A stretch of DNA of 64,000 nucleotides from Anaeramoeba flamelloides (taxonomy: Eukaryota; Metamonada; Anaeramoebidae), in NCBI GenBank assembly GCA_027625915.1, contig JANTQA010000021.1, positions 1,302,001-1,366,000 of the forward strand, written 5' to 3'. This document shows, piece by piece, positions 1 to 11,789 of this stretch. The position numbers and the translations under genes are program-made. The notes under the pieces are model-generated. The model saw nothing but the letters and a program-made list of their open reading frames with translations. It did not search any database and was not told the origin of the DNA. Every line of letters begins with the position of its first letter. The first letter of the stretch is position 1.

Positions 1-20
1 TTTTTTTTTTTTATTATTTA

Positions 21-41
21 AGGGAGGAGTTGTTGATCCCT
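21..41 (-). other. LINE 3'-terminal stem-loop
   Basis: AGGGA (21-25) and TCCCT (37-41) form a small hairpin just before the A-rich tail. Copy 2 keeps an equivalent hairpin, GAGGG/CCCTC at 39767-39789, although its loop sequence has changed. In other LINEs a 3' stem-loop is recognised by the element's own reverse transcriptase; that role is inferred here. Confidence 0.5.
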
Positions 42-83
42 CTTATTTGCCCGAATTCCTAAATTTTTATTTAGGAATTTAAT

Positions 84-530
84 TTAAGACTCAAAAATAA
101 GTTTATTACCCACTAAGGCTAATAAAGAGTTTGAATCCTTTTTTATAATAATATTAGAAATATTATTATTATTTAATATATTCGATATATTAATTTTTTT
201 TAATTCAGTTATCCAGATTTTGCGATTATTTTCATAGGCTGAGCAGTTCCATAGAAAATGGTCTAAATCTTCAATAATATCTAAATTGTTTATTTTTTTA
301 CATAATTCACACAGTTTTGATTTGTTTTTATTCATAACATAAGAGTACCTGTTAAGGTAATTTGTAAAATTTCTGAGTTTTAAAATTGAAGTTGAGCCCT
401 TCCATTTTAAATATCTTTGCTGCTTATTTATAGTATTATTGATTTGTACTATTTTTAGATATTCTTGAACTTTCCAACTTGGACTATTTTCTAAGTTTTT
501 AATTCTAAAATTTTCTAGTTCATTTTCCAA
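84..530 (-). pseudogene. LINE C-terminal zinc-knuckle segment
   Basis: This is the C-terminal part of the LINE protein, 148 residues of open frame. It carries a Cys-x2-Cys ... His-x4-Cys cluster (CELC, then DHFLWNC) of the kind that follows the reverse transcriptase in many LINEs. An adjoining frame (520-792) carries the region between RT and zinc knuckle and is offset by one base, a sign of decay. Confidence 0.7.
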
Positions 531-899
531 TTGTTTTAAATTTTTGGAGTACCAATTTATATTTTCTGATTCTTTTTTTTCTAAAAGGAAGATAATTAAT
601 TAATTCATCATAATGGAGGATTTTTAATTTTTGAATTAACTTAAATCTTCTTTTATATATCGTTATCCTTACGGGATCAATTTTTGCTTCAGTTTTATAA
701 ATAAGCCTTGGTGAGTGTGGATTGATTAATAAAAATTTTGTAATTTTTTTATAAATCCAAGTATCAATATCTTTAAAATCTGTTTTTGTCAAATCAAATA
801 TTTCTAAACCATATGATAATTGGCTATATAATACAGCTTTAAAAAATTGAATTTTTAATCCATTAGAAAAAATTTTTTTTGTTGTAAGATATTGATTAA

Positions 900-1945
900 C
901 TTTTTAAAATTGGCCTTAACTTTATCAAGGTTGAATTTTAAATGAGGTTTTTTATCTAGCCAAATACCAAGATATAAAATTTCTTTTTGGAATTAAAGTT
1001 TTTTTAGTTTTATCATCATTAGGATTCATTCCAAAATCTTTTATTATTTTAAAGATTTTTTGTAATTGAAAATTTATTTCTATTAATGATCCTTTCATCA
1101 GTAAAATCAGATCATCTGCAAACATTTGAACATGTAACGCTAGTGATTTAATTTTTTTTAAGAGAAAATGAGTAATAAATCCAAATAATAAAGGAGATAA
1201 TGGATCTCCTTGGTAAACACCAATTCCTTCTTTTGAGTAATAAGCAAGTAGATATTCTACAATAATTTCATTTTTTATAAATTTTTTAATTGAATAATAA
1301 ATAAGTGAATGATGAATAGAGTCAAAAAAATTTTTGTATATCTATTGTAACAATATAAATATTTTCTTTTTTAAATTTATTTTTTAATTTTTGATATTCA
1401 TTCAATAAGTTTAAAACTGTAATTCTTGTATCTAATTTTTTTTTAAATCCAAATTGGTTTTTTGAAACTAAGTCCCAAGAATCTTGAATTCCGGCATATA
1501 ACAATTTAAGAAAAAATCTTGGGAGAGTTTGATTAATTGAAATTGGTCTATAATTAAGTGGAATACCTTCATTGCCAGATTTATGAATGAATAATAAATT
1601 TCTTTTTTTAATAAATTTAATATTTTTTTGAGAAATATCATTAATCCTATTAAAAAATATTTTTTGGATTGTTTTTATAAAGTTTTCATAATTTATATAA
1701 AATTCACTACTTTGATTTTTTATTGTTTTATATTGTTTAATTTTATCAAATTCTTTGACAGATTTATTTTTTTGATATTTGATAATTTCTTTGATTTTAG
1801 TAATTGAGAATATTTCTTCTATTTTAATATTTAATAAATTATTTTTATCTAATGTGAAATTTTTAATAAAATTAAGAATATATTTTTTTTGGTTTTTTAC
1901 TAATAGATTTAACAAACCCGAAATATGAAGTTTCCATATTATCAT
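900..1945 (-). pseudogene. LINE reverse transcriptase domain, frame-broken
   Basis: Visible RT blocks in order are NYRPIS, a QFGF block, DIQKFF (motif A, broken in a T run near 1325), QGDPLSPLLF (about 1184-1215) and the catalytic FADD at 1111-1122. The open frame 1322-1945 holds the first three blocks; the rest lies in another frame. The catalytic Asp pair is intact at sequence level although the frame is not. Confidence 0.85.
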
Positions 1946-2654
1946 TATTAAGAATCATTTTACTCGAAGTTTCTCTTAATCTATTTAGCTTTTTCCAAAA
2001 GTTTTGATTTTCTTCAAATTCAATATTAATCTGGTTTATTAATTTAAAATATTGTTTACTATTCCTATCTTTAATTTCTTTAATTAATTCATTATTTTCA
2101 AATAATTTATTAATTAAATTATATAATTTTAAATCTTTTTTTGGTATATTTAAGATAATTCTCTGTTTTAGTTTAAATTGTTTTTTAAAGATTTTAAAAT
2201 TCTTTTCATTTAATTGATAATTTTTATTTTTATAAAAATTTGTAAAGTCAACATGAAACTTTGCAATATCTTTAATTTTGTAGACATTTTTAATTTCCCA
2301 GTTTTTATTAATATTGAATTTATTTAATATTGCATTATGATCACTAATTTTATATTTTATGGTTTTTGGTTTGATAAATTTTAAGTTATTAAAGTTAGTT
2401 ATAAAATAATCAATGTTATTATTTTTTCTACTTGGCTTAGTATTTAAAATAATTTTAAAGTTGAATTTTGAAAAATAATTTATTTGATTTTCATTTAAAT
2501 TAAAATCTCCCCCGATAATTGTATTATGGTTTTGATATTTTTGTAATAAACCAAGGATTTTTTCATTTATTTCTTTATTCCTGTCATGTCTCTTATATAA
2601 GTTAATAATGATAAAATCAGTGAAAAAAAGATATTTAATTATATATTTCTCCAT
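1872..2654 (-). pseudogene. LINE APE-type endonuclease domain, N-terminally incomplete
   Basis: An open frame of 260 codons carries the C-terminal half of an apurinic-endonuclease-like domain. GGDFN and SDHNA are the Asp/Asn and Asp-His signatures of this fold. The N-terminal half with the metal-binding Glu is absent, and stops appear in this frame directly upstream of 2654. It overlaps the RT frame by about 70 bases in a different frame, so this copy no longer encodes one continuous protein. Confidence 0.75.
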
Positions 2655-2860
2655 GGTATAACACTAATATTACTTTTTAGCTGTATTTTCTTCTAAATAT
2701 TGATCAATTCTCAACAAAAATTGATTATTTTTGATTTGATTTTTAAATTTCTATTTTTTACTCACTTAATTAAATTTAATAAATTTTTTTAAAAGCATAC
2801 CATTATTGGTTAATATTACTGAATAATAAAAAGATGTTTTTTTTAAATTATCATTGTCAA

Positions 2861-3140
2861 CTCCATTCCAAAAATTTGGATACACCCAAAATCAAAAAAC
2901 ATGTAAAAATAAACCACTCAATTTATCGTATTTTTCCAAGTATAATATTAAATTAGCTTTTAGTTTCCGAGTATTAATGCTTATATATGTAATCATTTTT
3001 ATCCAAATAAAAGAAACAAATATAGAAACAGAAAAAAATAAAAATTTCGGTGTGTCCAATGTGATGAAATGAGGTGAACAAAAAAATGTATTCATTTGGT
3101 TTATTGTTAAGAGTTAGATGAAACTTCATCTAATCTGTTA
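2861..3140. repeat. Dispersed repeat R1, copy a (MITE-like)
   Basis: This segment recurs in inverted orientation at 50173-50450. Near its ends are imperfect inverted repeats (TTTGGATACACC at about 2876 against GGTGTGTCCAAT at about 3049), and a 9 bp-arm palindrome TTAGATGAA/TTCATCTAA lies at 3114-3133. A 72-codon open frame on the plus strand falls inside it but is not kept in the other copy, so it is not called a gene. Confidence 0.6.
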
Positions 3141-3329
3141 AAGAGAGAATTTTGAAGTGACTAAATTTGACTTCTAATTCAAAGAGTATCTAATAGATAA
3201 AGTCATCAGAAGTATTTGAATCTTAATTTAGTTTTCTAAAACAATAAAAAGTAAAAATAAAGAATTTGTAAAAAAAATATCAAAAAAATGTATTAGTAAA
3301 TTTGTTGGAATTTCACCAACTAAACTCTT

Positions 3330-3527
3330 TTTCAAAAATTGTGACTCACCTGAAATAATAAATTGAAAAAAAAAAAAATTATCCTTTAGTATTCAAGAGC
3401 AATTAATAACTAAATATGATTTGTAATTCACTTTTAAGTCATTCTAAATCTATAAAAGCCTGATATATTAAAAATTAAAAAAAAATAAAACCAAAAACTA
3501 AAAAAAAGTGAGTCACAATTTTTGAAA
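3330..3527. repeat. 198 bp element with perfect 20 bp inverted ends
   Basis: The 20 bases at 3330-3349 are the exact reverse complement of 3508-3527 (core TTGTGACTCAC). About 160 bases of AT-rich sequence lie between them. This looks like a short MITE or fold-back relic. No clear target duplication is visible. Confidence 0.6.
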
Positions 3528-3540
3528 TGAGCATTACAGA

Positions 3541-3645
3541 TTTTTTACTGAACTTTCACTGAAAAAAATTGAACAACAACATTTTTTATGAATAATTAAA
3601 TCCATTTTCAAAGACATTACATAGTCACAATTTTCTTAGTGATTA
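3541..3645. repeat. Dispersed repeat R2, copy a
   Basis: The segment around the string GAACAACAACATTTTTT, ending in AGTCACAATTTTC, recurs inverted at about 50881-50990. Its position relative to R1 is swapped between the two loci, so R1 and R2 are separate modules. Confidence 0.55.
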
Positions 3646-3683
3646 TTTGTCTTTTCGAAGATCTTTTTTTTTTTTCCACATGA

Positions 3684-3690
<7 letters not shown>

Positions 3691-3724
<34 letters not shown>
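3691..3724. repeat. Poly(A) tract, 34 bases
   Basis: An uninterrupted run of A followed by A-rich purine sequence to about 3760. It may be a retroposon tail relic or simple low complexity. The rest of 3650-4347 holds nothing I can recognise. Confidence 0.8.
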
Positions 3725-3726
<2 letters not shown>

Positions 3727-4347
3727 AAAAGAAAAAAAAAAAAGAAAAACAAAAGAAAAACAAAAATTTGAAAAAGCAAAACTAAAATTTGCAAAATTTT
3801 AAAAAATGATTCTGATCCAAAAATTTGAAAATATTTTTTTGATAAGAATACTGGAATAAACTCTCAAAACAACTCACATTAACATTATAAAGTGAGTCAA
3901 AATTTGTGAAAAATAGTTTATTATTGAAAGATCAAATGATTAGATACAATTAATCAATTGTGTGTGGTTTTTTTATTAAACAAACTCAACATTACGCTTC
4001 AATCAATCATGAAAAAAATTTTCAGATCTAACGAAAAAGATTACGTAACTGAAAAAAAGAAAGAAAAAAAGACAAAAAATGTAAAAATAGTTTGTAAAAT
4101 CAAAATTATTTCCAAATTGAACTTAAAGGTGTAGTATTGTTATTCTTTCAACTGTTTAAACTGTGTCCAAATTTTTTGAATTTAGTTTATATTTTGTTAT
4201 TTGTAAAGATGAATTTAATATTTTATAATTTTCTCATTTTTTGATTAAACAAAAAAAAAACAACATCGTAATGATGAATCTTCTCAATATCATAAAAAAA
4301 TAATATGTTTTTTTTTAATATACCTTCTTATTCAAAAAAAACTTTAG

Positions 4348-5591
4348 GTTTAAAAAAATATTCTGTGAATGTATGGAAAATTTTTTGTGATTGTTTTCAG
4401 TGCTTACCGCTTTCAGCTATAATCGATGACAAAATCTTTTGTGTGCATGGTGGATTGTCACCAGAATTGGATGATATCGATCGAATAAAAAAAATTGCAA
4501 GGCCAACTGAAGTAGATGATGATGGCCTTCTTTGCGATTTACTTTGGAGCGATCCTTCTGAAACTTTTTATGGGTGGCATGAAAATCTTCGGGGTGTCAG
4601 TTATACTTTTGGTGCGGACATAGTTGAAGAATTTTGTGATGAAATGAATCTCGATTTAATTTGTCGTGCACACCAAGTAATCTTCTTCTTCTATTTCATT
4701 TCCCATTTATCCATTTGTCCTTTTGTCCTTTTTTCATTTATTCTTTTATTTGAACTACTTTGTAAAAACTAATTATGACTCCAACACAATATTTAATTAT
4801 ATTTATACATACACACATACATATATGCATATCTTACTTACATACATGCATACACACATATATATATATATATTACATCTTAGGTGGTCGATGATGGATT
4901 TGAATTTTTTGCTAACCAACGTCTTGTAACTATTTTTAGCGCTTCAAATTATTGCGGAGAGTTTGATAATTGTGGTGCAATGATGAACGTTAGTGAGGAA
5001 TTGGATTGTGATTTTTCTGTAAGTTTTGTATATTTATTTTTTATTATTTGATTTATTTTTTAATTTGCAATTGGTTTGTCAAAATTTTATCTTTATTGAA
5101 ATATTCGTTTGTTGTGTAATAGATTTATTAATTAGTGTGATGTTTTATTCCACATGTGATATAATCAATGTCCAACAAATTTCAATTGAAATTATAATTT
5201 AGAATAAAAAAAGATATTTGAAAATAAATTTTTCCTGTTTTTATGGAAATAGTTTAATAAATAAATAATGAGAACATTTATGAACAATTTCCATAATGCT
5301 TCGAAATTATTTCCTTTTGTTTTTTCCATTTTTATTATTATTTTTTTTTACTCAATTAATTTATTAGATAAATACCTAATGTATAATTTATATCTTACTA
5401 ATGTTTACTTTTTTATTATATATCTGTATATATTATATCATTTTTAATAATAGATACTCAAACCTAAAAAGGAAACTGTATCCTTCTTTTCAACTAATTT
5501 GCCACCAACACCACCAAAAAATAGATATAATAAAAATAAACGTAATAAAAATAGATATAATAACAATAGGCGTAATAGAAAATATAATTAA
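4348..5591 (+). CDS. PPP1C: PP1-type Ser/Thr protein phosphatase catalytic subunit, C-terminal exons
   Basis: This is the C-terminal part of a metallophosphatase of the PPP family, closest to protein phosphatase 1. Exons are 4348-4676, 4884-5018 and 5454-5591, with GT-AG introns of 207 and 435 bp; all junctions stay in frame and the first exon starts in phase 1. Visible signatures are VHGGLSP (metal-binding His), [30 protein letters not shown] across the first junction, and [16 protein letters not shown] followed by FSILKP, as in PP1. The C-terminal tail is Arg/Asn-rich. Residues corresponding to roughly the first 125 of PP1, including GDxHG, GDYVDRG and GNHE, are not found between the LINE and this exon. 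Either earlier exons lie left of the window across a long intron containing the LINE, or the gene is 5'-truncated. The splice structure argues against a retrocopy. Confidence 0.88.
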
Positions 5592-8500
5592 TTTTTTTGT
5601 CTTTTTCTAAATCTTTATCTTTATTATTATTTCTTTTTTTTTTTTTAAGTTTTCTTTTTTAAAAAACGAAGTTATTATTTGATTTTTCTGTAAAAAATGA
5701 ATAATTTATTATTTTATTTCATAATATTGGATACAAAATAAAAATAGAAAACTTGATCATATTTTAAGGAATTATTTTTTGTGTAATTTTATTTTTAAAT
5801 GTAACAGAGGATTTTCAATATAAACTGAGTATTTTTACCAATTTGGAAAACTATCTATTTTCCAAAATCTCGTGGTAATGCTTTAAATGATTAATTAAGC
5901 TTGTTAGGTTTTGTATTATTTGTTTTTGAAAATAGGATTTATTTTATTTTAAAAAAAAAATCATTTTTTCCAATTTCTTTTCTGAATCTTCAATTTTGAA
6001 ACAATACTGTTTTTTCCATCATATAAAAAAAGAAACATTACCAAATTATGATGTGTTAAAATCGTTATTTTAAACTTTTGATCTGGAATCAATTTGTTCT
6101 TGGCATGGGATAAATTTTGTTATCGATTCATTTTGTAAAAAGTGATAACTTTTCACAAATAAAAAACAGCCTTGTGGTAATAAAAAAGAAAGAGAAATCA
6201 TAATAGTTGCATTTTTTTTTTGACACTCTAATTTTTATCAGAAAAGTGATATGGGCGTGCATTACATAAGATTATTTCCCCATTTTGGTAATTTTTTTTT
6301 TTTTTCCTATTTTTTCAAAAATTGAAACAATTTTTCTTTTTTTAACAATCAAATTACTAAATTTATTGTTTTAGGTTTGGAAATAATCTCTTTGTTTGGT
6401 ATAGAGTTTAACCTAGTAGAACGGAAAACTAAGGTATTGGTTGGGGGTGATATAAAATGAGATTGATTTGTTCGAAAACCATGATTGATATCATTCTAAA
6501 CCCTCGAATAAGATCATTATTTACAGGATGCAAAAGGAACTATTAATATTATAAAGGATTTTGAACAAATAAAACAATACGAGTTGTAATTTATTTTTAG
6601 AACTCAGGGCATAACTAGAAAAAATAAATAATAAATAAAAAAATAAATATTTTTTTTTTTAATTCACTACTTGAAGAACTTTAACTTCAGATGAAAAAAT
6701 TTTCCCCCAATAAGTTTAATGGAAATAAAGAAGTAAAATTTTAAATTGTTTCATTATTAAAGCTAAAAAACGATGAAAATTCAAAAAAAGTAAACAAGAT
6801 CGTCTAAATTCCAATGGTCTCTCTCCCATTTTTATTTCCCGGATGTTAACCAAATTCTCGAAAAAGATCAAACTTAAAAATCAAAATAGACCTTGCATTC
6901 TTAACAATGAATTATTTTGAACATTCCTTCGAGATTTCTTAATTTAATTCACTTTGTTAAAAAAAAACGTTATATTTAAAAGAATTTTTTTTCTTAATTT
7001 TGGAAATTTCTTTTTTTTTTTCAAAGAAAAAAGAGAACAAATAATTTTTTTTTTTTAAAAATGAAAAATTTTTTCAATCAAAATAAGAAAATAAAATAAT
7101 TTTTGTAGTTAGACATCATTTTTAATAAAGAAATGAAATTTACACCTTTTTTAAAGATTCCTGGATAAATGGTGACATTTTTATTTGACTTCTATTTATC
7201 AATTATTTAGTTCTCTGAACCAAAATATTTGTTCAAGTCGTTTGGGATGAATATATTCAGTGGATTTATCTGAATTTACAATTATCAAGCCAACAAAAAA
7301 AAAACGAAAATCTTCTAAAATGACTTAATATATCATTTATAAAGTTATAATTATCTTGTTTATATACTTCTTATTTTATCCAAATCTGACTTGAAAATAA
7401 GAATAACGAAAAATTTTAAAATTTTGCCTTATAAATCAATTATTTTCCTATTTATTTTTCTACAGTTACTAGAATTTCATTTTAAACTTCATAACAAGCT
7501 CTAATCCCTTTCTTATTTGAGGTGGTCAAAAATTAATATCTTCATTTTCTGTAAATAAAAAGTTTGTGTTTAAAAAAATATTAAATGTATATATTTTTTT
7601 AAAATTTAAAAAATCACATTTATTATTTTGAAACAAAGATCAAAATTTTCTATGGGTATTATTTTGACAACCGTTACATTAGTTCTTGAAAATTTTCTCA
7701 AAGATTTCGATTATATTTTTTTTGGACTAAAATGATTAAAAAAAAATAAGTTATTTCTTTTTGATTTTGGTTGATAAAAATAATAAATAGTGTAAAACTG
7801 AAATACAATATCTAGCTTTGGCTAAATTAAATTTTCAGATTTTGTTTTTTCATTATAATGTTTGCAAGACAAAAAATAATCATTTTTTCCCATTTCAAGG
7901 TTTACAGACACTAAACCTGAAAAAATAATTCTGCTTTTCAATTTCCATTATTTAGGGAATAACAATTTTACAAATTCCCAAAGCTAACTTGAAACACCAA
8001 CACTTAAAAAGAATTATTTAGAGTGTTTCAAACTATCCATGTTCAGCTTATAAAGCCCATGGCCACAAATAAAATCTCTACTTTTTTTTCTACTTATTGT
8101 TCGGATAAAATATCAAGTTTATTATCCAATAGTATATCTACAGTTTAACAGATTTTGAAGTTAAATACCTTGATTTTTTAAGAAAATTTTTTATTCAGAA
8201 TTGAATTTATTTACTAGTTTTTGTAATTTTCAAATTTTTTTTTGAAAATTTTAAATTCATTTTTTAAAAAAAACTATTTAAATTTATTACTCTATTTTTT
8301 AAGAATTTTTTATCTTTGATTTTTTATTTTTAATATTTTTTTATAAAGAATTGAACTATAAGAAACCAATGGAATTTACTAATTGTTTACTGTCAGTTTT
8401 TTTGATCCTTTGATTTGAAAACTTTGTGGAAAAAAACACAGATTTATTGTCTGAAGCATATTTATAGTATTTTTGCATGTATTATTTCAGTAACAGTATT

Positions 8501-9207
8501 TTGTTTTTATGATTGTTAAAATGAGTACAATGGTCAGAGTAATGCATAAACAACAAAAATAATCCGTGTTTCAAAATATAATCCCTCCTTTTTTTTCTTA
8601 TTCCAAGGCAACATTCAATTTAATACCCATATTATACCAAATTACAAATCAATTTTGAAAGTAAAACCCTTGATATTTTCAGTAAAATTTAAATTATTCA
8701 TGCAAATAGTTGAAAATTTTCAAAATATTCTCAGTTGTTTTTGAATTTGTGAATAAAAATTTCCATGAAAATTGACTCTATTTTTTGAGATAAATTATTC
8801 AATTTGATCTTTTCTTTTTTGAGCCTTCATTTTTGAAATAATAGAACTTTAAGAATCAAGACCATATTTAATTTAGGTTTATTATTGATTTCTTTGATCA
8901 GATGATGTATAGGTATTCTATAACAAAAAATCACAATTTTTATTTTGAAACTTGGATTAAAATTCTAAATGGTTTATTTTGACAACAGTAAATTCATTAG
9001 AAAACTTTTAAAGAGTCTTTTCGGGTTAGTCCGAATTCTTGTTCTCTCAAGAAGTTTGGTGGCCGTAACTGTTTGAATAAATTAAGAGATTAGAGTTCAC
9101 AAAGTGTTCAATATTTTTTTTTTCAAAAAAAACTCTCAAAACATTTTTCCATTTTTATTCCTAATAAACTTTTTTTAACGTGGACTTAAATTCTTTTTTG
9201 TTGGATA
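5592..9207. other. Gene-free AT-rich stretch
   Basis: No coding region, RNA gene or clear repeat was recognised. The sequence is long A/T-rich runs with scattered homopolymers. Short GC-richer patches at about 6400-6540 and 9025-9075 are unexplained. Confidence 0.6.
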
Positions 9208-9429
9208 ATGACTTTTGAAAAAATTATGAAAGTAGCATTTGGAGCAGCAGTAACTTCTGTTGCAATTTCTGTTACACAAAGAACATTCGATTACGACATT
9301 GAAACAAGTAAAATCCCAAATGATTACCTTAGGCTTGGGACAGAAAAGTTTCTGTATATTGGTGATGCCTTATGTGACAGCATTCTTGGTTTTCTTGGAA
9401 GAGATCGTAAAAAATCAAGAACCAAATAG
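9208..9429 (+). CDS. Small orphan protein, 73 aa
   Basis: An ATG-started frame of 73 codons whose base composition is visibly less AT-rich than the kilobases around it, which is why I favour a real gene. Residues about 5-23 (IMKVAFGAAVTSVAISVT) are small and hydrophobic and could form a membrane helix or amphipathic segment. The rest is mixed polar and ends in a basic tail (RDRKKSRTK). A +1 overlapping frame (9260-9475) is taken as a shadow. No family was recognised. It is a single exon, or an exon of something larger. Confidence 0.5.
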   Translation: MTFEKIMKVAFGAAVTSVAISVTQRTFDYDIETSKIPNDYLRLGTEKFLYIGDALCDSILGFLGRDRKKSRTK

Positions 9430-11088
9430 AATGCAAAGAACACGAGATCTGTTAGTACTCCCTGATAACAGTTAAGATCAATTCATTTCTCTTTTTGTTC
9501 TTTCTTTTTTCAAATAAAAATTTATCGAAAATTTTCCTTCTCAGAACTAATACATGAAAAAATTAAACTTTGAAAATGTTCTTGATCTAATAAACAAACA
9601 ACTTTCATTTAAAATTTGAAACACCACTTTTTTTTGTTTTCTTTTTCTTTTTCTTTTTCTTTTTCAAAATATTTTTTTCCTTTTAATTGTTTTCTTTTTC
9701 TTTTTTTCTTTTTTTTTCAAAATATTTTTAAACAAATCCGTTTTGGAAACTTTGATCAAAAAAGTTTTTAGTAAAGCCCAGAAAAGAGTTCTACTGAAAT
9801 GAGATTAATGTTTTGTGTATATTTTGGAAAGTTTATTTTAGCTTTTTTTTAAATGTATTGAATGAATTTCGATTTTTGAAATTATTTTTTTTGGATTGAT
9901 CAGGCAAAATATGTAAAACGGAATTGGGGTTGTTGTCAAATCTCAAGACTCAAAATTAAAGTAATAAAAGAACACAACACAGATCGAAATTCTTTCTTTT
10001 TGTTACCAAACAACTAAAAAAGAAAAAATCAAATATGACAGATAATTCCCAAAAGAGAATTCGTAGGTTGGTGCGTTCTTAAAATAGGGTTGAGTCTTTT
10101 TAGACTTTTTGGAGATCTTTTAATTGAAAAATAATTTTTACTCAATTTCCAAAAAGAAAAAACACAAAATCTAACGATCAAATAAACGAAGAAAGTTCTA
10201 ATCCCAAAAGGCAAAAATAAAAACTTCAACAATGATGTTTATTAAAGAGTTAAATAATGGAGATTCTACAGATTATTTTTAACATTCAGAAAAAAAATTG
10301 TTAAATCAATTTTAATTGTAAAATAACAGTAGACTTTCTCAATTTGTCAAATATTTTTTTTCTTATTTTTTTAAAAGTAAAACAAAGTCCAAAAATTAGA
10401 CTGATTATTAGAATCAAAATTAAATTCAAAACAACGGTTATAACCAAAATTTGAGGATGTTCAATTTACCAAATTTGAGATTTAATTTAAAAACCTTGTT
10501 CAATTAATACAGAGAGTTCCACAATAACTAAAAAAATGTTTAAGTCGGATTAAATTGATTGTGTACTTGATTAAATCATTTTGTTGTAAATTTAAGAAGT
10601 GTGTATTTTGAAATATTAAAAGTAGAAAGAACAATCCTTTTCTGATAAAAATTCTTTTTTGAAATTAAGAATAATTGAGGATGCTTTTAAAAATTTTTTT
10701 AATTGTATTTTTTAATAATGAGATTATCTGGTAAAATTTTCTTGTTAATTGACTTTATTGTCAATTAGATACTCTGATATTTATTTTGTTGTTATTTGGA
10801 TTTTGAATTTGAAAATACAAATTTTTTTTTTTATTATTGGAATTTTTTCTAAGAATATACGGAATTGTTTTTATCTTGTTTGAATTTTATCATCTAAAAG
10901 ATGGTTAATTTTGAAATATAGTTTTCAGTGGTATTTTACTGGTTGGGGTATGATATAAATACTATGGTGAGTGATAGTCCTTCGGGTATAACGATTTTAT
11001 AAAAACAATCATCTTAATAACCCAATTTAAAGTAATTATTTGAGAAAAATATTCAAATAAAATATTCAAAAAATAATACTCTTATATA
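9430..11088. other. Gene-free AT-rich stretch
   Basis: No gene recognised. C/T-rich simple sequence lies at about 9630-9720. A GC-richer patch at 10930-11000 (TCCTTCGGGTATAAC) is unexplained; I could not fold it into a tRNA. Confidence 0.5.
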
Positions 11089-11090
11089 TA

Positions 11091-11789
11091 AACTCTGTTT
11101 CAGTCAAAGGGGCCTATACTTTTTTTAAATATCAATTATTTTATATAATTGGCCTTTGAAGAACAAATAAAAAATAATCAGAATAATACATATCAAAGAA
11201 TTGTAGATATATGTCTGACAGAAAACTAATTAATGAATAAATTTTCTTAAAAATTTCAAAACTATATTCTTAGTGCACAATTGAGAAAAACAACAATGTT
11301 TGTTTGAACTTCTACTGGTATTTGAATAATAAATATGAAACATTTTTCACTTCATTTTCCAGACTTTTCGTTTAGAAATCAAGCACCCCAAACGAAGTTT
11401 GTTGGGATTTATGGTATCTATTTCAAAAAGGAAATGAAAAACAAGCGAAAATTTTTCACATTTATTAAACAAATATCAAGATCAAAGATCGAATAGAATT
11501 ACAATAGAAATCAATATGATTTCTCAACAATCTTTAAATGGTTTCAATGACCTTAGAATAATACATTTTTCTCAAGTGACTATTGATCTTGCAATAAAAA
11601 AAATTTTTGCAACTGAATGAAGTTTTAAAAAAAAAATCGAAAAAAAAAAACAGACATGTGTAAAAATGTTTTTAAATTTTGAATTTTAAAAATTTCTAAA
11701 ATAAAATTTTTCTTCTAATATCTATGCAAACCCTTTAAACACATGTATTATACCCATTACAACTGGGTCCCTTTGACTGAAAAATGGTT
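11091..11789. mobile_element. MITE family A, copy 1 (699 bp)
   Basis: A non-autonomous DNA element with imperfect terminal inverted repeats: AACTCTGTTTCAGTCAAAGG at the left against CCCTTTGACTGAAAAATGGTT at the right end, flanked by TA on both sides (11089-11090 and 11790-11791). It has no coding capacity. A copy of almost identical length lies at 55878-56577, with more diverged copies at about 17883-18400 and 62270-62875. TA duplication and end structure fit a Tc1/mariner-type element; the superfamily is inferred. Confidence 0.85.

Larger units (their letters stand above)
1..2690 (-). mobile_element. LINE (non-LTR retrotransposon), copy 1, decayed
   Basis: Read on the minus strand this is a non-LTR retrotransposon in the usual order: endonuclease (about 2654-1872), reverse transcriptase (about 1945-900) and a C-terminal CCHC zinc knuckle (530-84), followed by a short 3' end and an A-rich tail at the window edge. 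The coding frame is broken several times, including a one-base change in a T run near 1325 inside RT motif A, so it is inactive. The N-terminal endonuclease part is missing or unreadable beyond about 2655-2690, so the 5' boundary is uncertain. A second copy lies at 39746-40998 in the same orientation, and by eye most bases match between them. The clade is not assigned. Confidence 0.9.

Noticed and set aside
2854-3095. Overlapping open frames on both strands (72 and 67 codons)
   Set aside because: They lie in dispersed repeat R1; the frames are not preserved in the copy at 50173-50450.
4260-4300. A reading RNDESSQYH considered as the PP1 GNHE exon
   Set aside because: It lacks GNHE itself and the frame does not lead to a donor in the needed phase; probably chance.
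10930-11000. GC-richer patch considered as a tRNA
   Set aside because: No cloverleaf could be drawn; acceptor and T-arm pairing are absent.
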